In this document: one piece after another, positions 1-5,254 of the stretch
Layout: each line of letters opens with the position of its first letter
Position numbering within the stretch: position 1 is the first letter of the stretch
Assembly (NCBI GenBank): GCA_002384205.1
Contig: DGBH01000004.1
Span: 17,842 to 23,095 of the forward strand
Length of the DNA: 5,254 nucleotides
Origin: Bacteroidetes bacterium UBA4009
GTDB taxonomy: Bacteria > Bacteroidota > Bacteroidia > NS11-12g > UBA9320
Reading direction: 5' to 3'
The notes under the pieces: model-generated
Database searches by the model: none
What the model was told of the DNA's origin: nothing
The model's input: only the letters and a program-made list of their open reading frames with translations
Made by a program: the position numbers and the translations under genes

Positions 1-381
1 GGAAATGACCCGTCTAAATGGGTCGGAGGGGCCAAAAATTTTAATAAGGTTTATTATACCAATGTGTATCCCCATATTGATTTGGAGTATGAAGCCATTG
101 ACCTCCGTTTTAAATACAACTTTATATTACAGCCAGGGGCGAATATTAACGATATAAAAATTGAGATATTAGGCTCAGACAGCGTGCACGTATCTTCCGA
201 AAGAATCTCAGTTGCGACAAGGTTTGGCATGTATAGTGAAGTTATGCCTATTTCTTATGAAGTGCAAAACGAGGAAAAAACGCAGATTAAAATGAGCTAC
301 GTGAGAAGGGGAGACTTTATTGGCTTCGAAACTCCTTTTTTCAAGAATAAGGTAAAAACAGTAATAGATCCAGAGCTTATT
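1..381 (+). other. N-terminal domain remnant of the cargo protein (DUF7948-like)
   Basis: Residues GNDPSKWVGG, then YTNVYPHIDLEYE, then FILQPGANINDIKIEILG, match the pattern I know from the domain that precedes SBBP repeats in large Bacteroidota proteins (roughly 'GNDPSKW..GV..Y..V.Y.N.YPGIDL' and 'PGA.P..I.L.Y.G'). Only its second half lies inside the window. It is a beta-rich module of unknown function. The phrase VIDPELIFSTY (361-393) leads straight into the first propeller blade. The family name is from memory and was not checked by a profile search. Confidence 0.7.
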
Positions 382-3300
382 TTTTCAACCTATTCGGGTA
401 GCTCAGTAGATAATTTTGGCTTTACCGCGACGTATGACACTGCCGGCAATCTATATTCTGGAGGAATTGTAACCACGCCTTACGCTGATTTTCCGTTTGG
501 GAAATATCCTGTTACGGCGGGTGCATATAATCAGACATTTAATGGGGGTACTTGGGATATTGCCATTAATAAATACTCAGCAGATGGCTCAGCTCTTATA
601 TATGCTACATATTTAGGTGGCACGAAAGATGACTATCCACATAGTTTAATTGTAGATAAAAACAATGAATTGATCGTTTTCGGCTCAACTTCTTCTTCTA
701 ATTATCCTACAACAGCTGGTGCGGTAGACAGTACCTATAATGGTGGAACGGATATCTTGGTCACAAAATTTAATGCAACTGGCAGTAATTTGGTTGCTTC
801 TACTTTTATTGGAGGATCAAAAGACGACGGGGTAAATAGACGCGATGGTACTTCATCCAATAAGATTAGAAATACCAATTATTTTTATGCAGATGATTAT
901 CGAGGAGAAGTAAATCTGGATGAAGATGGAAACGTGTTTGTGGCAACATGCACTGAGTCAGCCAACTTTCCGGTTACGGTGAATGCTCTTCAAAACACTT
1001 ACCTTGGATCTCAATCTGGCGTGGTTTTTAAGCTAGATCCTAGCTTAAAAACGATGGCATGGAGCACCTATTATGGTGGTGATGGTAAAGATGCTTTGTA
1101 TTCTATAGACATCACGAGTCAAAATGAATTGGTATTGGCGGGTGGTACAACCAGTCAAGCCATGATGCCAGGAATGGGCAGTGGCTTTCAGGCCGCTAGC
1201 AACGGAGGGAAGGCGGAAGGATTTATTTGTAAAATAAGCGAAGATGGCTCACAGGTACTTAATGCTACGTATTTTGGGACGAGTGCGTATGATCAGATAT
1301 TGCTAGCAGAGTTAGATGAGGCGGATAATATTTATGTTGTGGGACATTCAGAAGGGGATATGCCTGTTAAAGGGAATGTGTACACCAATGCGAATGGCAA
1401 ACAATTTATTGCCAAATTTGATCCTACTCTTCAAAATTTACTAGTAAGTACTGTATATGGAAGCGGGAGAGCTATTCCAGATATTACGATCAACGCATTT
1501 TTAGTGGATGATTGCGGTAAGGTATATGTGAGTGGCTGGGGAACTAATTCGGAACAAGATTTAGTCTCAAAACAATTGCGAAATATGCCACTAACTCCAG
1601 ATGCAAAACAACTTACTACGGATGGTCAGGATTTTCATATTTTGGTGCTGGAACGAGATTTTCAAAGTATAGTTTATGCTACTTATTTTGGAGGTAATAA
1701 AACGGGAGATCATGTGGATGGCGGTACGAGTAGATTTGATAAAAAAGGAATTATTTATCAAAGTGTGTGCAGTAGTTGCCCAGAAAATTATCCCGCGACC
1801 AATCGAATAAGTGATTTCCCGACAACTATAGGTGCCTTTTCACAGCGGAATCCAAGTCCTAGATGTAGTAATGCATCTTTTAAAATGGCTGTGGTAGAAC
1901 CTAACTTTAGGCCGATTACACCAACCACAGTTTTCACTACAGACATTGCAGATACCGTTACCGTTTCCGTATTTGATACGTTTAGTTTTTCGTATCAAGT
2001 AATTGATCCAGATGGAGATTCACTTTTTGTTACGTTTGACATACCAGATGACTTAAAACCAGACTTAATAGATTATCAGGATTCCTTGGAAGGTCTTCAG
2101 CAAGTAAATGCAAGTTTCAGAGCGTTTTTTACGTGTAAGAATGCTCAAAAGACCTACAAAATAAAAGTGCATGCTGTGGATAACGGTTGTCCTACACGAA
2201 CGGAGAATTTTGGGGAAATAATACTTGTGGTAAGAGAAGCTCCTGTGCTGCCGCCACCGGACGTATTATGCCTCAATTTTGTGAATGATGGTACGCTTCG
2301 CATAGATTGGGAGGCTACAGATTCATCCAAGTATTTTTATAGGATGACGCTGTACAAAATTGATCCTTCTGGTAATCGCTCGGTTCTTGTAAACACCTAC
2401 AGTCAATCGCAAGGTTCTTATGTAGATACGGATATCGTTAATCCTAGAAACAGAGATTACAGCTACTATTTAGTGGTCGAAAATATTTGTGGCAAGTTGG
2501 GTTCTAAATCTTATTTGTTGAGTAGTGTTAAAGAGAGTGAAATTCCTGTTGATGCTACCTATCTCAAAACAGCTACGGTGAATTACCAACGTGTAGAAGT
2601 GATTTATTTGAAATCAAGCGAAGAAGATTTTGGTCACTATGAAATATATAAAGGGAGTCGTGATAAAGGAGTCCCGTTGCAATATGTTACCTCCATTTTT
2701 GATATAAATGATACTATTTACGTAGACTCAGATGTAAATGTAAATGATAGATCGTACTGTTATCAAATACGGGTAGCTGACAACTGCGGTCATCTGAGTA
2801 AATTTAGTAACGAAGGGTGCACCATAGTGATACGAGGTATTCCTATTAATGAAATCAAAAATATTCCTCGATTTAAGTTTGACTTAACTTGGGATGATTA
2901 TATAGATTGGCCTAATGGGGTAGCCGAGTATGAACTAATTCGTTCGGTCGATACAGGCTCATTGAAACCAATTGTTCGCGTGGATAATACCATACAAGAA
3001 TTTACCGATAGTGATTTAGATTATGATTGGGGAGGGTATTGGTATAGTGTATTCGCATACGAAAATCAGGGAATGTACAACGCCATTAGTAGAAGCAACG
3101 ACATTTATCTTATACAGCCTCCTTTGGTTTTTGTGCCAAATGCCGTGACTGCAAACGGCGATAACTTAAATGATTATTTCCGTTGGAGTGACGTATTTGT
3201 TAAGGAATTTGAGATGTTGGTATTTAATAGATGGGGAGAAAAGGTATATCAAACAACGGATAAAAATGCTAACTGGAGTGGCGAGTTTAAGCAAAGTAAA

Positions 3301-3396
3301 TTTGGTAGCAGTAATGTTTACTTTTGGATATTAACCTACAAAGGTTGGGATAATATTACCTACCGAGATAATGGTACCCTCACTATAGTTAAGTAA
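1..3396 (+). CDS. 5'-truncated giant T9SS cargo: SBBP beta-propeller, Ig/Fn3-like domains, gliding motility-associated C-terminal domain
   Basis: Seen: the frame is open from base 1 to the TAA at 3394-3396, giving 1131 residues. The GTG at 64 is an internal valine, because the 21 residues before it (GNDPSKWVGG..., then YTNVYPHIDL) are typical family sequence. The signal peptide and probably one to two hundred N-terminal residues are missing. Order of parts: end of an N-terminal domain (1-381); seven repeats opening with x(S/A)T-aromatic-x-G (382-1908); a cadherin/Ig-like domain with DPDGD and VDNGCP (1909-2238); a proline linker (PVLPPPD); three Fn3-like domains (2251-3114); and a CHU_C/TIGR04131-like sorting domain (3127-3393). 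Known: Bacteroidota proteins of this kind are exported by the T9SS to the surface or medium. Inference: an adhesin-like or structural surface protein; I see no catalytic motif, so the precise role is unknown. It is the last gene on its strand here and converges on cmk. Family assignment is secure, function is not. Confidence 0.93.
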   Translation, partial: GNDPSKWVGGAKNFNKVYYTNVYPHIDLEYEAIDLRFKYNFILQPGANINDIKIEILGSDSVHVSSERISVATRFGMYSEVMPISYEVQNEEKTQIKMSYVRRGDFIGFETPFFKNKVKTVIDPELIFSTYSGSSVDNFGFTATYDTAGNLYSGGIVTTPYADFPFGKYPVTAGAYNQTFNGGTWDIAINKYSADGSALIYATYLGGTKDDYPHSLIVDKNNELIVFGSTSSSNYPTTAGAVDSTYNGGTDILVTKFNATGSNLVASTFIGGSKDDGVNRRDGTSSNKIRNTNYFYADDYRGEVNLDEDGNVFVATCTESANFPVTVNALQNTYLGSQSGVVFKLDPSLKTMAWSTYYGGDGKDALYSIDITSQNELVLAGGTTSQAMMPGMGSGFQAASNGGKAEGFICKISEDGSQVLNATYFGTSAYDQILLAELDEADNIYVVGHSEGDMPVKGNVYTNANGKQFIAKFDPTLQNLLVSTVYGSGRAIPDITINAFLVDDCGKVYVSGWGTNSEQDLVSKQLRNMPLTPDAKQLTTDGQDFHILVLERDFQSIVYATYFGGNKTGDHVDGGTSRFDKKGIIYQSVCSSCPENYPATNRISDFPTTIGAFSQRNPSPRCSNASFKMAVVEPNFRPITPTTVFTTDIADTVTVSVFDTFSFSYQVIDPDGDSLFVTFDIPDDLKPDLIDYQDSLEGLQQVNASFRAFFTCKNAQKTYKIKVHAVDNGCPTRTENFGEIILVVREAPVLPPPDVLCLNFVNDGTLRIDWEATDSSKYFYRMTLYKIDPSGNRSVLVNTYSQSQGSYVDTDIVNPRNRDYSYYLVVENICGKLGSKSYLLSSVKESEIPVDATYLKTATVNYQRVEVIYLKSSEEDFGHYEIYKGSRDKGVPLQYVTSIFDINDTIYVDSDVNVNDRSYCYQIRVADNCGHLSKFSNEGCTIVIRGIPINEIKNIPRFKFDLTWDDYIDWPNGVAEYELIRSVDTGSLKPIVRVDNTIQEFTDSDLDYDWGGYWYSVFAYENQGMYNAISRSNDIYLIQPPLVFVPNAVTANGDNLNDYFRWSDVFVKEFEMLVFNRWGEKVYQTTDKNANWSGEFKQSKFGSSNVYFWILTYKGWDNITYRDNGTLTIVK
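382..1908 (+). repeat. Seven SBBP-type beta-propeller repeats inside the cargo protein
   Basis: Seven protein repeats start with the same anchor at 382 (FSTYSG), 601 (YATYLGG), 796 (ASTFIGG), 1060 (WSTYYGG), 1261 (NATYFG), 1444 (VSTVYG) and 1675 (YATYFGG). Their lengths are about 73, 65, 88, 67, 61, 77 and 78 residues. Most carry a central 'D..GN(I/L/V)(Y/V)V.G' strand pair, then 'FP.T.GA...' and '(D/E)(I/G)...K(F/Y)(S/D)..G..L' before the next anchor. This is the SBBP (beta-propeller) repeat pattern, and seven units would close one seven-bladed propeller. Blades 6 and 7 hold the family-typical phrases VDDCGKVYVSGWG and HVDGGTSRFDKKGIIYQ. Blade 3 is longer because of an insertion at 832-906. 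Repeats are at protein level only; the DNA is well diverged. Confidence 0.85.
1909..2238 (+). other. Cadherin/Ig-like domain of the cargo protein
   Basis: About 110 residues follow the propeller. They contain FSYQVIDPDGDSLFVTFD and end with a strand series IKVHAVDNGCP...IILVVRE. 'DxDGDxL' with a later 'V.A.DNG' is the signature of Ig-like/cadherin-like modules that often bind calcium between domains. Two cysteines (codons at 2134 and 2188) could pair after export. Calcium binding is inferred from the acidic motif only. Confidence 0.55.
2251..3114 (+). repeat. Three tandem Fn3-like domains in the cargo protein
   Basis: Three units of about 95-100 residues share a late-strand signature: YVDTD...YYLVVENICG (from 2419), YVDSD...CYQIRVADNCG (from 2719) and FTDSD...WYSVFAYENQG (from 3001). 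Signature spacing is 100 and 94 residues. Each unit also has an earlier 'Y.(L/I)(Y/R)' strand: MTLYKIDPSG, HYEIYKGS and EYELIRSVDTG. This is the layout of fibronectin type III-like modules used as spacers in secreted bacterial proteins. The third copy has lost the cysteine shared by the first two (ENQG in place of NICG/DNCG). Confidence 0.65.
3127..3393 (+). other. Type B T9SS C-terminal sorting domain (CHU_C / TIGR04131-like)
   Basis: The last 89 residues begin VFVPNAVTANGDNLNDYF, continue with EMLVFNRWGEKVYQT and NWSGEF, then YFWILTYKGWDN, and end GTLTIVK. This matches the gliding motility-associated C-terminal domain ('PNAFTPNGDG.ND.F', then '.(I/V)(F/Y)NRWGE.V', then 'W.G', then 'Y.W.L.Y', then 'G.(L/V)T(L/I).(R/K)'). 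The usual P and final G of the first motif are A and N here, which is within family variation. Known: this type B signal directs export by the T9SS, as for SprB of Flavobacterium johnsoniae, and is unlike the shorter type A domain (TIGR04183). Confidence 0.92.
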
Positions 3397-3410
3397 AAAA
3401 ATAGTTAGAT

Positions 3411-3429
3411 GGGCGCTAGCTCAGCGCTT
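3411..3429. terminator. Possible weak terminator hairpin between convergent genes
   Basis: GCGCT at 3413-3417 pairs with AGCGC at 3423-3427 around a five-base loop; two G-U pairs extend the stem to 3411/3429 in the plus-strand RNA. It is followed by TTTAATT, only a weak U-run. In the minus-strand RNA the stem has five pairs, and a run of seven U (plus-strand A run at 3395-3401) comes about 11 bases later. The hairpin overlaps the last codons and stop of cmk. It sits where the transcripts of the cargo gene and cmk meet, which is the main argument for a termination role. Confidence 0.3.
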
Positions 3430-4105
3430 TAATTACTCCGCGTGCCCAAGAAAGTGACAATTGTGCTTGCTGCTTTTTGCTCATAGAAGTATTGTCAAGT
3501 GTAATAGCATCTTCCGCTTTGATCAAGGGGCTTTCTGCTCGATTACTATCTATAAAATCTCTTTCTTTAATATTATGAAGTACTTCTTGGTAATTCACAT
3601 GAATACCTTTAGCAGTAAGCTCATCATATCTTCTTTTAGCTCTTATTTCAGCGCTTGCTGTCATAAAAATCTTAAGTTCTGCTTCCGGGAAAACGACAGT
3701 TCCTATGTCTCTTCCATCCATAACTACCCCTTTTTGTTCTCCCATTTGCTGTTGCTGAGCAACCAGAAAGTGACGTACTTCTGCTATTGCACTTACAGGA
3801 CTAACCTTGCGTGCAATTTCCATACTGCGAATTTCATTTTCTACATTTTCACCATTTAGGTACGTTTCATAGTAATGACGTTCTTCTTCATACTGAAAAG
3901 TGATTTTAATGTTTCCGAGAATTGCTGGATCTGCTTGCAACTCGTCTAAAGAAATATTGGCGCGCGTCAGGTATAATGTTACGGCCCTATACATAGCGCC
4001 ACTGTCTATAAATAGATAGCCAAGCTCATTCGCTAAGTTTTTAGCAAGAGTTCCCTTACCGCAACTCGAATGTCCATCAATCGCTATTATTATTTTCTTT
4101 TCCAA
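3416..4105 (-). CDS. cmk: (d)CMP kinase (cytidylate kinase)
   Basis: The product phosphorylates CMP and dCMP with ATP to give CDP and dCDP in the cytoplasm, recycling pyrimidine nucleotides for RNA, DNA and phospholipid precursors. Seen in the 229 residues: P-loop GHSSCGKGT at 11-19; DSGAMYRAVT at 34-43, which places S35 and R40 at the nucleotide site; the CMP-binding insert around 60-100; MDGRDIGTVVFP at 129-140 (R132, D133); and the lid ERDFIDSNRAESPL at 181-194 (R182, D186, R189). Length is normal for the family and all key residues are present. The start must be the TTG at 4105: an in-frame TGA lies three codons upstream and the next in-frame ATG is residue 38, beyond the P-loop. No clear ribosome-binding site is seen, as is usual in Bacteroidota. 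The gene follows porQ on the same strand after 88 bases and converges with the cargo gene. Confidence 0.97.
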   Translation of the reverse strand: MEKKIIIAIDGHSSCGKGTLAKNLANELGYLFIDSGAMYRAVTLYLTRANISLDELQADPAILGNIKITFQYEEERHYYETYLNGENVENEIRSMEIARKVSPVSAIAEVRHFLVAQQQQMGEQKGVVMDGRDIGTVVFPEAELKIFMTASAEIRAKRRYDELTAKGIHVNYQEVLHNIKERDFIDSNRAESPLIKAEDAITLDNTSMSKKQQAQLSLSWARGVIKALS

Positions 4106-4112
4106 GACAGGT

Positions 4113-4120
4113 CAAACATA
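4113..4120 (-). promoter_or_regulatory. Possible Bacteroidota -7 promoter element before cmk
   Basis: On the minus strand the sequence TATGTTTG fits the Bacteroidota housekeeping -7 consensus TAnnTTTG. It ends 7 bases before the TTG start of cmk, so transcription from it would begin almost at the start codon (a leaderless message). No TTTG -33 box is visible 19-21 bases further upstream; only T-runs are there. An 8-base match with two free positions in an A/T-rich spacer can easily be chance, and cmk may simply be read through from porQ. Confidence 0.2.
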
Positions 4121-4173
4121 AATGAAAATTTTAATTTAAAAAGAACTTGATGATTTTTTTGAAATAAGGAAGT

Positions 4174-4193
4174 ATTATTTTTCTTAAAATAAT
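4174..4193. repeat. Perfect A/T palindrome directly after the porQ stop
   Basis: ATTATTTT (4174-4181) and AAAATAAT (4186-4193) are perfect inverted copies around a four-base centre. The right arm touches the porQ stop codon (4194-4196). The stem is eight A-T pairs without any G-C, so an RNA hairpin would be weak. It may protect or help end the porQ message, or be simple composition. The rest of the 88-base spacer (4106-4193) is very A/T-rich and has no gene. Confidence 0.35.
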
Positions 4194-5249
4194 TTAATTG
4201 AGACTAATTTTCTTCCGATTGATGGAGGATAAATCTCTACTTACCGAAAAATAATTAGAAGCGATACCCGGGAAATAACCAGCACTTCCATAGTTAATCA
4301 TTAGTTTTTTTACTCCTATGCCCACACCCCAACTAAAACCAGTAGTAGCACGACGATTTTCGGGTCCAAGTTCTGCTCTGCGCTGATGATTATATCCCAT
4401 TCGCAATTGAAAGTTTTTGGAGAATACAAACTCGGTATTGAAGATAACATGTCGCATGGCTTTTTCCCCAAAATTCAATGTTTGATTTTTTACAACGCCC
4501 GTTTCCAGGTCTATCTCTTTATTTCGGGCATTTACATTTACATACGAGTTGTTCCACCTATGTAAATTATGTAAGGTTAAACTAAAACGTAGTGGATTAT
4601 GCTCTAACTTTTTACTTACACTGGCTTGCACATCAAACGGTAATGGCTCTCTAGGACTGTCATCGCCATATCGTATAAATTGATAACCGAGGTTTTTTAT
4701 CAGAACGGCTGCCGTAACTAATTCCTTTGGATCATTATAGGATACACCTAAATCAATTGCTCCGGCAGTACTAACGTAAGCTTCATATACCGAGTATAAA
4801 AATTTACCGTTTACGCCATAGGTTATTTTATCGTTATACTTTTTACTCCAACCTATTTGAAAGTTGTAATCGTCCGCGGTAAATTCTCCAATAATATCTC
4901 CAGCAGCGTCTGTGCGTGTAAATTTACCGTAATCATAAAAACCCATACTAAATAAAAATGAGCTAGCAGTATCCCAAGAATGACTGTAGCTCAAGAAACC
5001 GTAGTTAAGGTCTGCCACTTGATTAGCATAGGAAAGTGAAATGCTTTTATGCATTTCGTGATTAATTAGTGCTGGATTTTGAAATCCTGATGAGGGGTCT
5101 GCATCTGTATTGGTTATAGAAATACCACCCAAAGCGGTGTGTTTAGCGCTGTTTTCTATCAAAGCAAAGGTGAATGCGGAGGTGCCACCTATCTGGGCAG
5201 ACGCAGCTATAGCAGTGATTAGGATAAGTAGACTTAACAGATTTCGCAT
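4194..5249 (-). CDS. porQ: Type IX secretion system outer-membrane protein PorQ
   Basis: Seen: 351 residues, complete. The start is ATG at 5249, followed by a signal peptide (MRNLLSLLILITAIAASA, likely cleavage after A18, before Q19). The mature N-terminus reads GGTSAF(T)F at 21-28, ALGG at 39-42, a DxD segment, and F-QNPA-L at 56-61. This is the PorQ/PorV-type opening shared with the FadL-like barrel superfamily. The remainder alternates aromatic and polar residues as in outer-membrane beta strands. It ends with GFSWGVGIGV, then LMINYGSAGYFPGIASNYFSVS, the closing strands expected of PorQ. Known: in Porphyromonas gingivalis PorQ anchors PorZ at the surface in the attachment complex with PorU and PorV, which processes and attaches T9SS cargo. 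It is transcribed toward cmk. Only 5 bases upstream are visible, so its promoter is outside the window. PorQ fits better than PorV or a generic PorV/PorQ-family protein, but a profile search would settle it. Confidence 0.88.
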   Translation of the reverse strand: MRNLLSLLILITAIAASAQIGGTSAFTFALIENSAKHTALGGISITNTDADPSSGFQNPALINHEMHKSISLSYANQVADLNYGFLSYSHSWDTASSFLFSMGFYDYGKFTRTDAAGDIIGEFTADDYNFQIGWSKKYNDKITYGVNGKFLYSVYEAYVSTAGAIDLGVSYNDPKELVTAAVLIKNLGYQFIRYGDDSPREPLPFDVQASVSKKLEHNPLRFSLTLHNLHRWNNSYVNVNARNKEIDLETGVVKNQTLNFGEKAMRHVIFNTEFVFSKNFQLRMGYNHQRRAELGPENRRATTGFSWGVGIGVKKLMINYGSAGYFPGIASNYFSVSRDLSSINRKKISLN

Positions 5250-5254
5250 GGATT

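Noticed and set aside
64..66. GTG codon at 64 as the start of the large plus-strand gene
   Set aside because: The frame is open to base 1 and the residues before the GTG match the family, so this is an internal valine of a gene that begins outside the window.
3385..3407. Short direct repeat ATAGTTA around the stop of the cargo gene
   Set aside because: Only seven bases in an A/T-rich stretch, with no element between the copies that would suggest a target-site duplication.
3461..3859. 132-codon open frame on the plus strand
   Set aside because: It lies wholly antisense to cmk, whose protein is clearly real; its translation is rich in F, S, C and I with no recognisable domain, as expected for a shadow frame.
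4801..4930. The ten bases AATTTACCGT occur twice, 120 bases apart, within porQ
   Set aside because: Both copies encode the same short G-K-F strand context in a beta-barrel protein and do not extend further; coincidence of coding is enough.
1..5254. Search for CRISPR arrays, tRNA/rRNA genes, insertion sequences, toxin-antitoxin pairs or a defence system
   Set aside because: Nearly all of the window is accounted for by three recognised coding regions; the only gaps are 19 and 88 bases and hold nothing of these kinds.

Overview
The window looks like chromosomal DNA of a member of the Bacteroidota. It is AT-rich, has a poor match to Shine-Dalgarno sites, and carries two hallmarks of the type IX secretion system (T9SS): a giant exported protein ending in a gliding-motility-type (CHU_C / TIGR04131-like) C-terminal domain, and the outer-membrane T9SS protein PorQ. 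I cannot name the genus from sequence alone. The large-cargo architecture suits Flavobacteriia, Saprospiria or Cytophagia-type environmental lineages.

Layout. Positions 1-3396 (+) hold the 3' part of one very large gene. Its frame is open to base 1, so the real start lies outside the window. The 1131 visible residues comprise the end of an N-terminal domain typical of this cargo family, seven SBBP-type beta-propeller repeats, a cadherin/Ig-like domain with a DPDGD motif, three tandem Fn3-like domains that visibly repeat each other, and a type B T9SS sorting domain. A 19-base gap separates it from the convergent minus-strand gene cmk (3416-4105), which encodes (d)CMP kinase and starts with TTG. 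After an 88-base, almost purely A/T spacer comes porQ (4194-5249, minus strand), complete with signal peptide. It is upstream of cmk in transcription order and starts 5 bases from the window's right edge.

How the genes relate. The cargo protein is predicted to cross the outer membrane through the T9SS and end on the cell surface or in the medium. PorQ belongs to the attachment part of that system: in Porphyromonas gingivalis it anchors PorZ in the PorU/PorV/PorZ/PorQ complex. The cmk gene is housekeeping nucleotide metabolism; its position behind porQ is, as I recall, a common Bacteroidota arrangement and not evidence of a role in secretion.

I see no mobile element, CRISPR array, tRNA or rRNA, and no strong case for an undescribed system. 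The most useful points are the incomplete giant cargo gene with no PorP/SprF-type partner beside it on its 3' side, its unusual cysteine pattern and blade-3 insertion, and the non-ATG start of cmk with an overlapping nine-codon ORF.
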